Shown here in pieces: positions 1-5,124 of a DNA stretch of 5,963 bases; the first letter of the stretch is position 1, and every line of letters begins with the position of its first letter. The position numbers were made by a program, and so were the translations under genes. A model generated the notes under the pieces. The model ran no database searches, was not told the origin of the DNA, and saw only the letters and a program-made list of their open reading frames with translations. Source of the stretch: Rickettsiales bacterium. GTDB taxonomy: Bacteria; Pseudomonadota; Alphaproteobacteria; Rickettsiales; UBA8987. The stretch lies in contig JANQHP010000019.1 in assembly GCA_028282625.1 (NCBI GenBank), positions 1-5,963 of the forward strand, given 5' to 3'.

Positions 1-557
1 CCGGCAAATACGGCGGCGATGGTTGCTTCACCCTGCCACCCAAGATGGTGCAAGCCATATAGCACGGCGGCGGTGAGGAGGGCTACGGTGCCATAAAACC
101 CGCTGCTAAAGAGGGCGGGCACATCATTAACCAAGACATCACGGATGATGCCACCACCTGCAGCGGTAATGAAGGAGAGCGCCATGACACCAAAAATATG
201 CAGCCCCACTTCGATGCCTACCAAGGCCCCGGTGATCGAAAAAGCGACCAGGCCCACCGCATCGGAGAGCACAAACAAGTGGCTTTGCTCCAAGGTCTTG
301 CGGCGATGTAAACCAAGCATGACGGCGACGATGATCACTGCAAGGGTTAAGAAAAACGGCATGCTATCGGTTAAAACCACGGGCAAGCGGCCTACCAAGA
401 CGTCACGTACTGCGCCGCCGCCATTGGCGGTCATCATGGCGACAATAAAAATGCCCATGGCATCCAGCCCCTTGCGGACGCCCACAAGAAAGCCGCTAAG
501 TGCAAACGCGATGCCACCAATGTGGGAGGCAAGGGTGAACATGTCCAAAGTCATCAT
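1..557 (-). CDS. TRIC/UPF0126-family membrane protein (YicG/YadS-like), 3' end off window
   Basis: Reading the minus strand from 557 gives an open frame of 185 codons that runs off the left edge without a stop. It is very hydrophobic and contains two similar halves. Each half carries the family hallmark, a GGG followed by an Arg-Asp pair and a conserved Pro: residues 46-59 (GGGAVRDVLVGRLP) and 134-147 (GGGIIRDVLVNDVP). This duplicated architecture is that of the bacterial trimeric intracellular cation channel family (formerly UPF0126, PF03458), inner-membrane proteins of about 200-210 residues with seven membrane spans. Only some 20-25 residues should therefore be missing. Structural work on family members indicates K+-permeable homotrimers, but the physiological role in bacteria is largely unsettled. 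Two ATG codons lie in tandem at 555-557 and 552-554. An AAGAG-like ribosome site upstream is 3 nt from the first and 6 nt from the second, so the second may be used. The gene is divergent from the cytochrome c gene. Confidence 0.9.
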   Translation of the reverse strand, partial: MMTLDMFTLASHIGGIAFALSGFLVGVRKGLDAMGIFIVAMMTANGGGAVRDVLVGRLPVVLTDSMPFFLTLAVIIVAVMLGLHRRKTLEQSHLFVLSDAVGLVAFSITGALVGIEVGLHIFGVMALSFITAAGGGIIRDVLVNDVPALFSSGFYGTVALLTAAVLYGLHHLGWQGEATIAAVFA

Positions 558-630
558 AGGCTCTTTTAGGTGAGGGTAGAGGGTGTTTGTGCTTTCTTTA
601 TGGAATTCAGCCAAGAAGTGCAATAGTTTG

Positions 631-659
631 TTGATTCCAGCACGCAGAACGCGTATAGA
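631..659 (+). promoter_or_regulatory. Candidate sigma70-type promoter for the cytochrome c gene
   Basis: TTGATT at 631-636 and TATAGA at 654-659 are separated by 17 bp, the optimal spacing for a housekeeping sigma factor. Each hexamer matches consensus at four of six positions. A start site near 666 would leave a leader of about 25 nt carrying the GGAG site at 681-684. This rests on hexamer matching alone. Confidence 0.4.
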
Positions 660-680
660 AAGCAGGTACGCTTTGCTCAT

Positions 681-684
681 GGAG
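681..684 (+). promoter_or_regulatory. Shine-Dalgarno site that sets the cytochrome c start
   Basis: GGAG lies 6 nt before the ATG at 691. It overlaps a second in-frame ATG at 679, which has no comparable site upstream. This favours translation from 691 over 679 or the still longer frame opening at 583. Confidence 0.65.
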
Positions 685-690
685 TTTTCT

Positions 691-1236
691 ATGTCTTTAG
701 AATGGAACAAAATTGCTGCTGCGGTATTGCTTGCAGGTGTGGTGGCGATGTTTGCCGGCACGCTGACCAACCATTTTCTTTACCCCGCCGCCAAAGAGAC
801 CGCCCGTGGGTACCAAATTGAAGGGGCGGAAGAGGCAGGTGCTACCCAGGTGGCAGCAGAGAAGGTAGAAATTGACGTGCTGGCGTTGATCTCCACCGCC
901 ATTGCCAATGGTATGGAAGAAAGAGGACAGAAAGTGGCCAAAAAATGTATCTCCTGCCATACGTTTGAACAAGGTGGTAAGCATAAGGTGGGGCCTGCGC
1001 TGTGGAATATCGTGGGCAAGGATGTGGCGCCCCATGGTGATTTCAGCTATTCCAAAGCGATGGCTGGACTTGAAGGTACCTGGAATTATGAGCGGCTTTA
1101 CGCTTTTCTGGATAACCCCAAAAAATATCTGAAAGGTACGAAAATGGCCTTTGCTGGACTCAAGAAGCCCGAAGATATTGCTGCGCTGATCGCCTATTTG
1201 CGTGCGCAAAGCAGCAGTCCATTTCCTGCGCCCTAG
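691..1236 (+). CDS. Membrane-anchored class I cytochrome c (CycM/c552-like)
   Basis: The 181-residue protein begins with a short polar stretch and one hydrophobic segment at about residues 8-26, which is best read as an uncleaved signal anchor. A linker rich in Ala and Glu follows (about 33-75), then a class I cytochrome c domain at about 76-173. Heme attachment is C86-I-S-C89-H90. GPALWNIVG at 101-109 is the usual region after the heme site. Met152 in GTKMAFAG is the expected sixth heme ligand, and the C-terminal helix DIAALIAYLR at 162-171 is typical. In alphaproteobacteria such anchored cytochromes (CycM, c552) carry electrons from the bc1 complex to terminal oxidases on the periplasmic face of the inner membrane; that role is inferred here. 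The start at 691 is chosen for its GGAG site. The gene converges on rnc with only 6 bp between the stop codons, and I see no hairpin plus T-tract terminator there. Confidence 0.93.
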   Translation: MSLEWNKIAAAVLLAGVVAMFAGTLTNHFLYPAAKETARGYQIEGAEEAGATQVAAEKVEIDVLALISTAIANGMEERGQKVAKKCISCHTFEQGGKHKVGPALWNIVGKDVAPHGDFSYSKAMAGLEGTWNYERLYAFLDNPKKYLKGTKMAFAGLKKPEDIAALIAYLRAQSSSPFPAP

Positions 1237-1242
1237 ACCCTG

Positions 1243-1941
1243 CTATTTCGCTTCGGTGTGTTCTAGCTTTTCCAGCAAGGCTTTGGCGGCCTTGCGTTCG
1301 GCTTCTTTTTTGTTGCCTGCAGTCGCGGATGCTTTGGCGCCATCTTGCAGCGAGACTTCTACCACAAAATGCGGCGCATGGGCCGGGCCGTCTTCTTCGG
1401 CTACCCGGTAGGTTGGCAGGCCCATTTTATGCGCCTGGGCCCATTCCTGTAAGGCATTTTTGGCGCTTGTGGGTGGTTTAAGCTCTTGCTTGGCGCGCGC
1501 ATGAAAATGTTGTTGCACAAAACTGCGAACAGGCTCGATGGACCCGGCGTCCAAATATAAGGCGGCAAGCACGGCTTCCATCGCATTCTCAAGCAGGGCC
1601 GCATTGGATCTGCCGCCGGATTTCTCTTCTCCCTCACCCAGGATCAGGTGCTGATCCAGGCCAATATCGCGTGCAATCTCGGCTAGCACGGCGCCACATA
1701 CCAGGGCGGCTTTGCGCTTGGCCAGGTCGCCCTCCTTCTCTTTGGGAAACTCGGCATAGAGCAGCTCGGAGACCAAAAAGCCTAAGATGGCATCGCCTAA
1801 AAATTCCAGCCTTTCATAGTGCATGGTGTGGTTTTTAGAAAGCGCGCTGGGGTGGGTGAGCGCTTGCTGAAGCAGGGCAGGGTTGTTGAAGCGGTAGCCT
1901 GGAAGCGGCGTATAGACGTTGGCATCAGCGGATTGGGTCAT
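1243..1941 (-). CDS. rnc: Ribonuclease III
   Basis: This is a 232-residue enzyme that cleaves double-stranded RNA, normally in rRNA precursor processing and turnover of structured mRNA. The family signature ERLEFLGD occupies residues 43-50, so E43, E46 and D50 match E. coli E38, E41 and D45. The nuclease domain continues through GGRSNAALLENAMEA at 109-123. Here E122 matches the catalytic E117, but Asn119 stands where E. coli has catalytic D114. A double-stranded RNA-binding domain fills about 158-226, with the expected ALQEW start, a central HFVVEV strand and the terminal GNKKEAERKAA helix (209-219). Length is normal for the family. The frame stays open upstream to 2097, inside lepB, but the family N-terminus fits the ATG at 1939-1941, which has AGGAG upstream. 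It follows lepB by 31 bp, a pairing common in proteobacteria. The usual downstream partner era is absent; the convergent cytochrome gene is there instead. Confidence 0.96.
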   Translation of the reverse strand: MTQSADANVYTPLPGYRFNNPALLQQALTHPSALSKNHTMHYERLEFLGDAILGFLVSELLYAEFPKEKEGDLAKRKAALVCGAVLAEIARDIGLDQHLILGEGEEKSGGRSNAALLENAMEAVLAALYLDAGSIEPVRSFVQQHFHARAKQELKPPTSAKNALQEWAQAHKMGLPTYRVAEEDGPAHAPHFVVEVSLQDGAKASATAGNKKEAERKAAKALLEKLEHTEAK

Positions 1942-1952
1942 GGCAAAACATT

Positions 1953-1957
1953 CTCCT
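1953..1957 (-). promoter_or_regulatory. Shine-Dalgarno site for rnc
   Basis: On the minus strand AGGAG lies 11 nt before the ATG at 1941, inside the short lepB-rnc spacer. The spacing is a little long but usable. It supports the 232-residue start rather than a start inside the lepB coding sequence. Confidence 0.55.
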
Positions 1958-1972
1958 ATGTCACAACAGTGT

Positions 1973-2716
1973 CTAAAGCGATTGCAAGAAGCGTTCGCCG
2001 CGTAAGCTATACCACCAGGTCCATATTTTCCATAAGCGCTCGGTACTGGAGAATAACACGAGGTCTGCGCGACCAACCAACCGTTCGCGTGATACAAACC
2101 CCACGCCGCTTAAACGACGGCTATCGGCGGAATTATCACGGTTGTCCCCCATCAGGAAATAGTGGCCTTCGGGTACGGTATAGACTGGTGTGTCGTCATA
2201 AATATCGCCGTAGCGTGTATCCAGCGTCATGTAGGAAACGCCGTTGGGGAGTGTTTCCTGGTAGCGCCGAATGCGGCGTTTGGTGCCACGGGCATCTTCT
2301 TCAATAAAGTCGCTTAGCTGCACCCGCTCAACGGGCTTGTCGTTGATATATAAGGCACCGTTGCGCATCTGGAGCCGATCGCCGGGCAACCCAACTAAGC
2401 GCTTGATGTAGTCTTTCCGTGGGTCGGATGCGGGCCGAAAGACCACAATATCGCCGCGTGTGGGAGCGCTATACCAGACCCTTCCTTCAAAGAACGGATA
2501 GGCCAGAGGGAAGGAATAGCGGCTATAGCCATAGGCGAATTTGGAGACAAAGATATAGTCGCCGACCAACAAGGTGGGCTTCATGGAACCGGAGGGAATG
2601 TGAAAAGGGGAGTAAAAAAGACTGCGAATGAGGATAGGGACCACCAGACATAATACAATCCAGAAGCTCCAATGGTCGTAGAGTGGTTTTTTGCGTGGGG
2701 AAGCAGAATTGGACAT
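1973..2716 (-). CDS. lepB: Signal peptidase I
   Basis: The 247-residue inner-membrane serine protease removes signal peptides from exported preproteins on the periplasmic side. A basic N-terminus precedes one membrane segment at about 17-34. Box B is PSGSMKPTL at 41-49, with nucleophile Ser44. Box D is DYIKRLVGLPGD at 102-113, with the general base Lys105. Box E is GDNRDNSADSR at 190-200. The Ser/Lys dyad and all boxes are intact. E. coli LepB has two N-terminal membrane spans and about 324 residues; a single span and about 250 residues is usual in alphaproteobacteria. The ATG at 2714-2716 is secure at its upstream end because an in-frame TAA lies 12 nt before it, yet no Shine-Dalgarno sequence is visible. 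The leader instead contains a phased 11-bp repeat. It sits 56 bp after gpmI and 31 bp before rnc, probably in one transcript. Confidence 0.97.
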   Translation of the reverse strand: MSNSASPRKKPLYDHWSFWIVLCLVVPILIRSLFYSPFHIPSGSMKPTLLVGDYIFVSKFAYGYSRYSFPLAYPFFEGRVWYSAPTRGDIVVFRPASDPRKDYIKRLVGLPGDRLQMRNGALYINDKPVERVQLSDFIEEDARGTKRRIRRYQETLPNGVSYMTLDTRYGDIYDDTPVYTVPEGHYFLMGDNRDNSADSRRLSGVGFVSRERLVGRADLVLFSSTERLWKIWTWWYSLRGERFLQSL

Positions 2717-2731
2717 AAATACAACTTAAAA

Positions 2732-2775
2732 TGGTAGTATTGTGGTATAATATTGGTGATTTTATGGTGATATTA
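2732..2775. repeat. Four tandem, helically phased 11-bp degenerate repeats before lepB
   Basis: On the plus strand TGGT occurs at 2732, 2743, 2754 and 2765, exactly 11 nt apart. The units are TGGTAGTATTG, TGGTATAATAT, TGGTGATTTTA and TGGTGATATTA. The last two differ at one position, while the first two match mainly in TGGT and AT-richness. The array fills most of the 56-bp gap between gpmI and lepB, ends on the gpmI stop codon, and is strikingly AT-rich against its neighbours. In the lepB transcript it would read as four ACCA words 11 nt apart, the last ending 15 nt before the start codon. The function is unknown. A phased protein-binding site, an RNA-protein site or a decayed tandem duplication would all fit. 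Confidence 0.7.
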
Positions 2776-4341
2776 GGTCGGCAGCAGCACGTGCCCGGTC
2801 ATGGTGGGAGGGATGGGAAGCCCAAGCAAGTGAAGCAAGGTGGGCGCAATATCCTGTAAGCCGCCTTCTTGCAACCGGTGGTGCTCGGCTTTAGTGGGGT
2901 CATCCTGTGGTATCAAGGCGGGTGCGACCAAGACAAACGGCACGGGGCCGGTGGTGTGCTGTGTATGCGGGTTGCCGTGTGCATCGCGCATTTGCTCGGC
3001 ATTGCCGTGGTCGGCGGTTATGCAAAGCACGCCTCCTGCGTGGGTGATCGCCTCATACACGCGCTCCAGACAGGCATCGATGGTTTCCACGGCCGCGCAG
3101 GCCGCCTCAAACTGGCCGGAATGGCCGACCATATCGGTGTTGGCATAATTGACCACGATGAGGTCATAATCCTTTGACGCGATGGCCTCGACCAGATGGT
3201 CGGTCACTTTGACTGCGGACATGGCCGGTTCCAAATCATAGGTGGCAACTTTGGGGGAGGGAACCAAGATACGTGCTTCTTTGGGGAACGGTGCCTCCAC
3301 GCCGCCATTGAGGAAGAACGTGACATGCGCATATTTTTCCGTTTCCGCCAGGCGAAGCTGGGCCAGACCATGTTCGGCGACCCATGATCCTAAACTGTGG
3401 TCGGTGGTTTGGCTAGGAAACAAGACGGCGTGATGGGGCGTTAAGTCTTCTGCATACTCGACCATACCGATGGCGTGTGACCATGAGGGTACGGTGGATC
3501 GAGGAAAAGCTTGAAAGTTCGGTGTGAGTAGTGCGTGCAATATCTGGCGCACACGGTCCGCACGGAAATTGGCCATGAGCAGCGCGTCGCCTTCTTCCAC
3601 GCCGGTATAAGACTGGGCGATGGCAGGTGGCACAAATTCATCCCACACCTCCTCTTGGCTGAGGGCGGTGACATGCTGCACCGGATCGGTATAAGAGGGG
3701 GCACCTGATGCGTTGCCCTTGGTGATGGCGTGATAGGCTTGTTCTATACGCTCCCACCGTTGGTCGCGGTCCATCGCGAAAAAGCGCCCTGCGATGCTGG
3801 CAATTTGCGTGCGACCGGAAGAGGCATCGCATAATTTTTCCGCCTCTGCCAGGAATGTAGGCGCGGTACCGGGTGCGGTATCCCTTCCATCCAAAAAGGC
3901 GTGGAGTTTGACCGCAATGCCTTGCTCCACCAGCATCTTGGCACAGGCGAGGATGTGCCTGCTATGGGCGTGCACCCCACCATCGGAGAGCAGGCCCATG
4001 ATGTGGCAAGCTTTGCCACTTTGGCGGAGCTCCTCGATCATGCGATGCATGGCCTCGTGCTGGGCCAGCGTACCTTCTTCCAATGCACGGTCAATGCGTG
4101 GCAAATGCTGGAGCTGGATCTGGCCACTACCGATGGTCATATGCCCCACCTCGGAGTTGCCCATCTGGCCTTCAGGCAGCCCTACGGCAAGACCGGATGT
4201 AGCCAGTTGTGTGTGGGGATAGCGCGCGAGCAACCTGTCCCATACCGGAGTGTGGGCAGTGGAAATGGCGTTATCGGGTGCGGGTTCGCGGCACCCCCAT
4301 CCATCTAAAATACACAACACAACCGGTGCTTGATTGACCAT
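2773..4341 (-). CDS. gpmI: 2,3-bisphosphoglycerate-independent phosphoglycerate mutase
   Basis: The 522-residue cytosolic enzyme interconverts 3- and 2-phosphoglycerate in glycolysis and gluconeogenesis, using Mn2+ and a phosphoserine intermediate. The first metal-site Asp is D13 in CILDGWG (10-16). The nucleophile is Ser63 in GQMGNSEVGH (58-67). Substrate-binding motifs follow: DGRDTAPG at 151-158, GRFFAMDRDQRWER at 185-198 and NFRADRVRQ at 258-266. Lys336 lies in EKYAHVTFF. The second phosphatase-like half supplies NTDMVGH (401-407) with D403 and H407, ADHGN (443-447) with D444 and H445, and HTQHTT (458-463). All key residues are present, and the length is close to the usual 505-520. An ATG at 4392 would add 17 residues, but the family N-terminus fits the ATG at 4339-4341. 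That ATG lacks a Shine-Dalgarno sequence, and a TATAGT box lies just 12 nt upstream, so a very short leader is possible. It is the first gene of the leftward run with lepB and rnc. Confidence 0.97.
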   Translation of the reverse strand: MVNQAPVVLCILDGWGCREPAPDNAISTAHTPVWDRLLARYPHTQLATSGLAVGLPEGQMGNSEVGHMTIGSGQIQLQHLPRIDRALEEGTLAQHEAMHRMIEELRQSGKACHIMGLLSDGGVHAHSRHILACAKMLVEQGIAVKLHAFLDGRDTAPGTAPTFLAEAEKLCDASSGRTQIASIAGRFFAMDRDQRWERIEQAYHAITKGNASGAPSYTDPVQHVTALSQEEVWDEFVPPAIAQSYTGVEEGDALLMANFRADRVRQILHALLTPNFQAFPRSTVPSWSHAIGMVEYAEDLTPHHAVLFPSQTTDHSLGSWVAEHGLAQLRLAETEKYAHVTFFLNGGVEAPFPKEARILVPSPKVATYDLEPAMSAVKVTDHLVEAIASKDYDLIVVNYANTDMVGHSGQFEAACAAVETIDACLERVYEAITHAGGVLCITADHGNAEQMRDAHGNPHTQHTTGPVPFVLVAPALIPQDDPTKAEHHRLQEGGLQDIAPTLLHLLGLPIPPTMTGHVLLPT

Positions 4342-4353
4342 ATCACAGTGTCT

Positions 4354-4381
4354 ACTATACGCACGCGCTATGCAAAAGCAA
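4354..4381 (-). promoter_or_regulatory. Candidate promoter for gpmI (near-leaderless transcript)
   Basis: On the minus strand TTGCTT (4381-4376) and TATAGT (4359-4354) are 16 bp apart. The -10 box matches consensus at five of six positions and the -35 at three. A start about 7 nt downstream of the -10 would leave only about 5 nt before the ATG at 4341. That would fit the absence of a Shine-Dalgarno site. The positions are inferred from sequence only. Confidence 0.4.
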
Positions 4382-4416
4382 GCAAAGGGCATGTAGGACT
4401 TCGTAGGATAGATGTG

Positions 4417-4444
4417 CTGTCATTCCCGCTTAAGGCAGGAATCC
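4417..4444 (-). repeat. Palindromic repeat, copy A (reverse orientation)
   Basis: On the plus strand an 8-bp stem ATTCCCGC (4422-4429) faces GCAGGAAT (4435-4442) across a 5-nt loop. The stem has one C-A mismatch; minus-strand RNA would have a U-G wobble there. Read on the minus strand, the copy follows the pattern of copy B: CTGGATTCC, stem, then GGGAATGACAG. Confidence 0.75.
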
Positions 4445-4472
4445 AGACCACCACCTCCTTACATCCTGCCCC

Positions 4473-4501
4473 CTAGATTCCCGCCTTCGCGGGAATGACA
4501 G
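4473..4501 (+). repeat. Palindromic repeat, copy B
   Basis: A perfect 8-bp stem, ATTCCCGC (4477-4484) with GCGGGAAT (4489-4496), closes a CTTC tetraloop and is followed by GACAG. From memory, the form resembles ATTCCC/GGGAAT dispersed repeats of Neisseria and of several host-associated alphaproteobacteria. No T-tract follows, so it is not a typical intrinsic terminator. Confidence 0.75.
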
Positions 4502-4514
4502 GGTTCGTGTGGCG

Positions 4515-4547
4515 CTGGATCCCGCGATCGGTGTCGCGGGATGACGG
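4515..4547 (+). repeat. Palindromic repeat, copy C (diverged stem)
   Basis: A perfect 9-bp stem, ATCCCGCGA (4519-4527) with TCGCGGGAT (4534-4542), has a 6-nt loop. The flanks CTGG before and GACGG after match the pattern of copies A and B. The stem has changed on both arms while pairing is kept. It has the same orientation as copy B. Confidence 0.65.
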
Positions 4548-4593
4548 CGTGGGGAGAGGGGGTTAAGACCCACGCTTCATAACAAGATACGAC

Positions 4594-4613
4594 CTTTGAC
4601 TTCCTTTGACTTC
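4594..4613 (+). repeat. Tandem 10-bp direct repeat carrying two -35-like hexamers
   Basis: CTTTGACTTC occurs twice back to back at 4594-4603 and 4604-4613. Each copy holds TTGACT, a five-of-six match to the -35 consensus, so the two candidate boxes are 10 bp apart on nearly the same helix face. Confidence 0.7.
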
Positions 4614-4634
4614 AGGCAGTAGCTCGGGTACAAC
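4606..4634 (+). promoter_or_regulatory. Candidate promoter for the response regulator-lgt genes
   Basis: TTGACT at 4606-4611 is followed after 17 bp by TACAAC at 4629-4634 (four of six). This would place a start near 4641 and a leader of about 30 nt before the ATG at 4671. No Shine-Dalgarno site is visible in that leader. The call rests on hexamers and spacing only. Confidence 0.4.
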
Positions 4635-4670
4635 AGTGCATCAATTATCACACAAAGCACGACACACCCT

Positions 4671-5102
4671 ATGCATGTATCGGACGCTCCGCCTTCCCCA
4701 CCACCACTTTGTTTGATTGTGGATGACAATCCGGATAATCTGTTTATTTCCCGCAAGATCGTGGAGGATTTTGGCTACCATGTGATTGAAGCGGAAAGTG
4801 CGCGCGATGCCTGGCCGCATGTGACCAGTGGTACCTTTGATGTGTTGCTGCTGGATTGGCATATGCCGAGTGTGGATGGGATTACGTTTTTAAAGTCGAT
4901 CCGCCGGCTGGAAGAAAAGCGTAATGCGGAACGGCGTGCGGTGCTGGAAGAAGAAGAGCATATGACCATTTTGATCTTTAGTGCGCTGGAGGGCAAAGAG
5001 CGTAGCGAAGAGGCGATTGCCGCAGGGGCGGATGGGTATATTTCCAAGCCGGCCAACAGGCAGCAGGTGCGCCGGGTGTTTGAAGAAAAGAATTTGCTCT
5101 AA
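4671..5102 (+). CDS. Single-domain (CheY-like) response regulator
   Basis: The 143-residue cytosolic protein is a receiver domain with no output domain. After a Pro-rich N-terminus (about 7-12), the acidic pair D18-D19 lies in LIVDDNPDN. The phosphoacceptor is Asp62 in LLLDWHMPSVDG (59-70). The conserved Ser/Thr is Ser104 in LIFSA, and the conserved Lys is Lys126 in ISKPAN. All residues for Mg2+ binding and phosphotransfer are therefore present. It is longer than typical single receivers of about 120 residues. Between helix 3 (IRR at 77-79) and strand 4 (TILIF at 99-103) lies a highly charged stretch, residues 80-97, roughly 10 residues longer than usual. The partner kinase and target cannot be read from the sequence. 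No Shine-Dalgarno site precedes the ATG. lgt follows after 22 bp on the same strand, so cotranscription is likely, though I know of no standard functional link. Confidence 0.9.
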   Translation: MHVSDAPPSPPPLCLIVDDNPDNLFISRKIVEDFGYHVIEAESARDAWPHVTSGTFDVLLLDWHMPSVDGITFLKSIRRLEEKRNAERRAVLEEEEHMTILIFSALEGKERSEEAIAAGADGYISKPANRQQVRRVFEEKNLL

Positions 5103-5124
5103 TTGACGCGAAAGAGTGTATCTC

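Larger units (their letters stand above)
4417..4501. repeat. Composite 85-bp inverted-repeat element (copies A and B)
   Basis: The ends are a perfect 13-bp inverted repeat: CTGTCATTCCCGC at 4417-4429 and GCGGGAATGACAG at 4489-4501. Copies A and B face each other across a spacer of about 28 bp. This layout resembles paired REP/BIME-like units or a small MITE. No target-site duplication is obvious and it encodes nothing. It separates two divergent genes, so it is not a terminator for either. Confidence 0.6.

Noticed and set aside
145..573. Plus-strand open frame of 142 codons rich in Met, Thr, Pro and Lys
   Set aside because: It is antisense to the TRIC-family gene, whose duplicated GGG-Arg-Asp motifs are unmistakable. 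Its composition is that of a shadow frame.
572..630. A promoter for the TRIC-family gene on the minus strand
   Set aside because: TTGCAC and CATAAA can be paired there, but the 15-bp spacing and weak matches are not enough to call it.
583..690. A 36-residue N-terminal extension of the cytochrome c
   Set aside because: The extension has no ribosome site and would precede the signal anchor with a charged segment. GGAG at 681-684 points to the ATG at 691.
1261..1330. Hairpin near the convergent ends of the cytochrome and rnc genes acting as a bidirectional terminator
   Set aside because: AAGGC/GCCTT lies inside the rnc coding sequence, is short and lacks a T-tract.
2746..2751. Perfect TATAAT on the plus strand
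   Set aside because: It points antisense into the end of gpmI, has no -35 box at suitable spacing, and falls inside the AT-rich 11-bp repeat, so it is likely incidental.
3794..4308. Plus-strand open frames within gpmI (3794-4222 and 3901-4308)
   Set aside because: They are antisense shadows of a gene in which every catalytic motif is intact. They show no recognisable domain or convincing start.
4477..4496. Intrinsic terminator at the GC-rich hairpin
   Set aside because: No T-tract follows, and both neighbouring genes are transcribed away from it.
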